Shown here: positions 10,875 through 12,289 of the stretch, piece by piece
How the letters are laid out: each line of letters starts with the position of its first letter
Position numbering within the stretch: the first letter of the stretch is position 1
Source: CAUYUA01 sp963575675
GTDB taxonomy: Bacteria > Pseudomonadota > Alphaproteobacteria > Azospirillales > Azospirillaceae
DNA length: 12,289 bases
Assembly: GCA_963575675.1 (NCBI GenBank)
Contig: CAUYUA010000003.1
Location: forward strand, 1-12,289
Reading direction: 5' to 3'
Translations under genes and position numbers: made by a program
Notes under the pieces: model-generated
The model's input: the letters and a program-made list of their open reading frames with translations, nothing else
Told to the model about the DNA's origin: nothing
Databases searched by the model: none

Positions 10875-11873
10875 CAGTAAAACTCCTCGACGATGATTAT
10901 TCCTGCCGCTCCGGCTCCAGCATCGGCCCCTGCTCCGCCCGTTCCTCCGGCGCCCCCGGAGCCCACGGCATATGCATAGGTCGCGCTCGGAGAACTAATG
11001 TAAGCACAGATAAATCCCCCAGCGGCGCCTCCTCCGCCCGATCTATTTCCAGGGGTTCCGGAGCCACCCGATCCACCAGATCCAGTGTTCGCAATCGCCG
11101 TCTCTCCCGTAGTTCCGATTTTGTCTCCGCCGCCGCCGCCGAATGGAGATGATCCTCCATAACCGCTGTTATAATAGTCCGATGTGTTTTGATATGCGGC
11201 TCCGCCGCTCGTTCCAGTGGCAGCACTGACTGAAACTGCCGGACCATTACGGTCACACTGCCGCCCACCGAAGGGGCTCCGGTGTCTCCCGCATCGCCGC
11301 CTCCTCCGCCGTTTGCGTAAGGAGCGATGATCAAAAGGTAGTGTTGCCGCCAGATGATCCGCTCCCGGCGTTTACCTCGCCGTTCCCGCCCCCGCCGCCG
11401 ACCATTGTTACGCGGATGAGCGCATCCAGTTGGCGTCGTTAGGTTCAGATCCAGACGTAATCGAACAGTAACCGCTCTTAATGCGACCGTTCTGTAATCA
11501 CCGGAAGCGTCAGGAGTATTGCCGAGAAACTGTTCCCGGCTCTGATTTTGTCGTTTTTGCGGCGCGCTGTCGGCACTTCCGAGAAACACGTCACGAAGAA
11601 CTACAGTTGAGCCGCTGAATCATAGGTAAATGTCGTTCCGAGCGCTATTGTCGAGGAAAGAACTGCCGTGATCGTTAGCGTATCCGAAGACGCGTTGCCG
11701 ATCGCAGTATTGCCATTGAACGTGACGTTACCAGCGGCCGTGATCGCGCTTACCGACAGATCTTTGGTCCCATCACTTAGACCGTTGATGATATCTGCAT
11801 AGTTTTGGTTTACTTGAGACGCGTCAGCCGTCGTCGAGTTTGAAAATGTATATGTGACACTTGGATAAGCCAC
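10874..11873 (-). pseudogene. Glycine-rich tail fibre/adhesin, frame broken about four times
   Basis: The gene starts at GTG 11873 (GAGG 6 bases upstream) with MAYPSVTYTFSNSTTADASQ, VNQNYADIINGL and SDTLTITAV. It then shifts near 11607 (FTYDSAAQ to TVVLRDVFLGSADS), near 11415-11421 (TPTG to IRVTMVGGGGGNGEV), near 11315-11337 (GGNTTF to ANGGGGGDAGDTG) and near 11246-11249 (GGSVTV to NGPAVSVSAATGTSGG). The final frame is Gly-rich (PFGGGGGDKIGTTGE, SGGSGGSGTPGNRSGGGG, then GAGAAGIIIVEEFY) and stops at 10876-10874. The ending is typical of phage tail fibres with polyglycine-type tips. Repaired length would be about 333 residues. The long open frame over 10897-11589 is not the real one throughout. 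Host-receptor binding is inferred from fibre class. Confidence 0.75.
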
Positions 11874-11927
11874 GATCTACCTCGCTCATGAGATTGAATT
11901 GCTAAATTTTGCGAGATAATTATTTAA

Positions 11928-12289
11928 TTAAGGATTGCCGCTTGAGCCCGGAGGCTTTTTCGATTGTCTAAATCGCTCAAGTCTCCTAGCTATTGCACCA
12001 TTTGCTGAGGAATTTTCAACTGCGTTCTGCGTTTGACCTTCTATAATTGCGGCTCTTCCCAATGGTCCAGTTTTAGCTGCGATTTTTGAAAGAGCGCTAG
12101 CGACACCGCTCATTGAGCTCTCGGTCTTTAATACACCGTCCAGAATCTTTTGAGCCATCTGAGGCCCGTATCTGTCAACGACGCCGCCTAGCGCCGTTCC
12201 GATCGCAGCGCCAGTTGGTCCAGCCAAGCCAAAACCCATCGTCCCGCCAATAACAGCATTTCGAGCGCCGTTTCTATATTCCCCAGAAA
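11928..12289 (-). CDS. C-terminal part of a large virion or phage protein (partial)
   Basis: The frame is open from the right edge (first whole codon at 12287-12285) to TAA 11930-11928, so the ATG at 12239 is internal. Upstream residues read SGEYRNGARNAVIGGT. The visible end holds a Gly/Ala-rich helical hairpin (MGFGLAGPTGAAIGTALGGV), then VVDRYGPQMAQKILDGVLK and a polar basic tail (RRLERFRQSKKPPGS). Gly-Ala hairpins of this kind occur in long phage injection or transglycosylase-type virion proteins. The function is not assignable from this fragment. The 54-base gap to the fibre gene contains the fibre ribosome site and no strong terminator. Confidence 0.7.
   Translation of the reverse strand, partial: SGEYRNGARNAVIGGTMGFGLAGPTGAAIGTALGGVVDRYGPQMAQKILDGVLKTESSMSGVASALSKIAAKTGPLGRAAIIEGQTQNAVENSSANGAIARRLERFRQSKKPPGSSGNP

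Noticed and set aside
10897..11589. Long leftward open frame of 230 codons taken as one protein
   Set aside because: Only parts of it are in the true fibre frame. Arg-rich stretches mark shifted reading, and the real C-terminus ends GAAGIIIVEEFY in another frame.

Overview
The window is a stretch of a temperate tailed-phage genome. It carries a repressor/Cro pair, an excisionase, a tyrosine integrase, recombination and replication genes, a lysis cassette and a glycine-rich tail fibre. The host is probably Gram-negative, because three lipoproteins with clear lipoboxes and a spanin-like gene pair are present. The base composition is moderate, and nothing here fixes the genus. No insertion sequence, CRISPR array, rRNA or complete tRNA was seen.

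Layout. From 6133 down to 1 is one long leftward early block. Its order is Cro-like regulator, Gp157-like protein, a single-strand-annealing-type recombinase, three small unknown genes (one a 23-residue membrane peptide), excisionase, integrase, a 360-base attachment region, a replication initiator, a helicase-loader candidate, a RusA-type resolvase and three small unknown genes. Almost every junction in this block is a 4-base stop/start overlap. The rightward genes between the two leftward blocks are the repressor (6228-6656) and a lipoprotein (6998-7399). A small leftward gene (6645-6881) lies between these two. From 12289 down to 7387 is a leftward late block: the C-terminus of a virion protein, tail fibre, probable fibre-associated protein, holin/spanin-like genes, GH25 endolysin, a metallophosphoesterase and small genes.

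The attachment region holds the 3' half of a tRNA-Arg(CCG) gene from anticodon loop to CCA. It is flanked on both sides by tandem copies of TTCACCAG, the layout expected of an intact attP. Phage genes lie on both sides of it, so this is the unintegrated (or circular) form. The attP sits inside the leftward early block, between integrase and replication initiator, so integration would put the replication genes at the opposite end of the prophage from the Cro promoter. This is the most interesting system-level idea in the window.

The regulatory switch at 6134-6227 has two divergent promoters. Each -10 box ends 6-7 bases before its start codon, so both the repressor and Cro messages are predicted to be leaderless. 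The repressor has no LexA-type peptidase domain.

Three right-hand genes (metallophosphoesterase, endolysin, tail fibre) are broken by about eight single-base frameshifts between 8683 and 11608. No disrupted gene was recognised elsewhere. The shifted segments still read as well-conserved protein, so the breaks are either sequence errors or very recent mutations.
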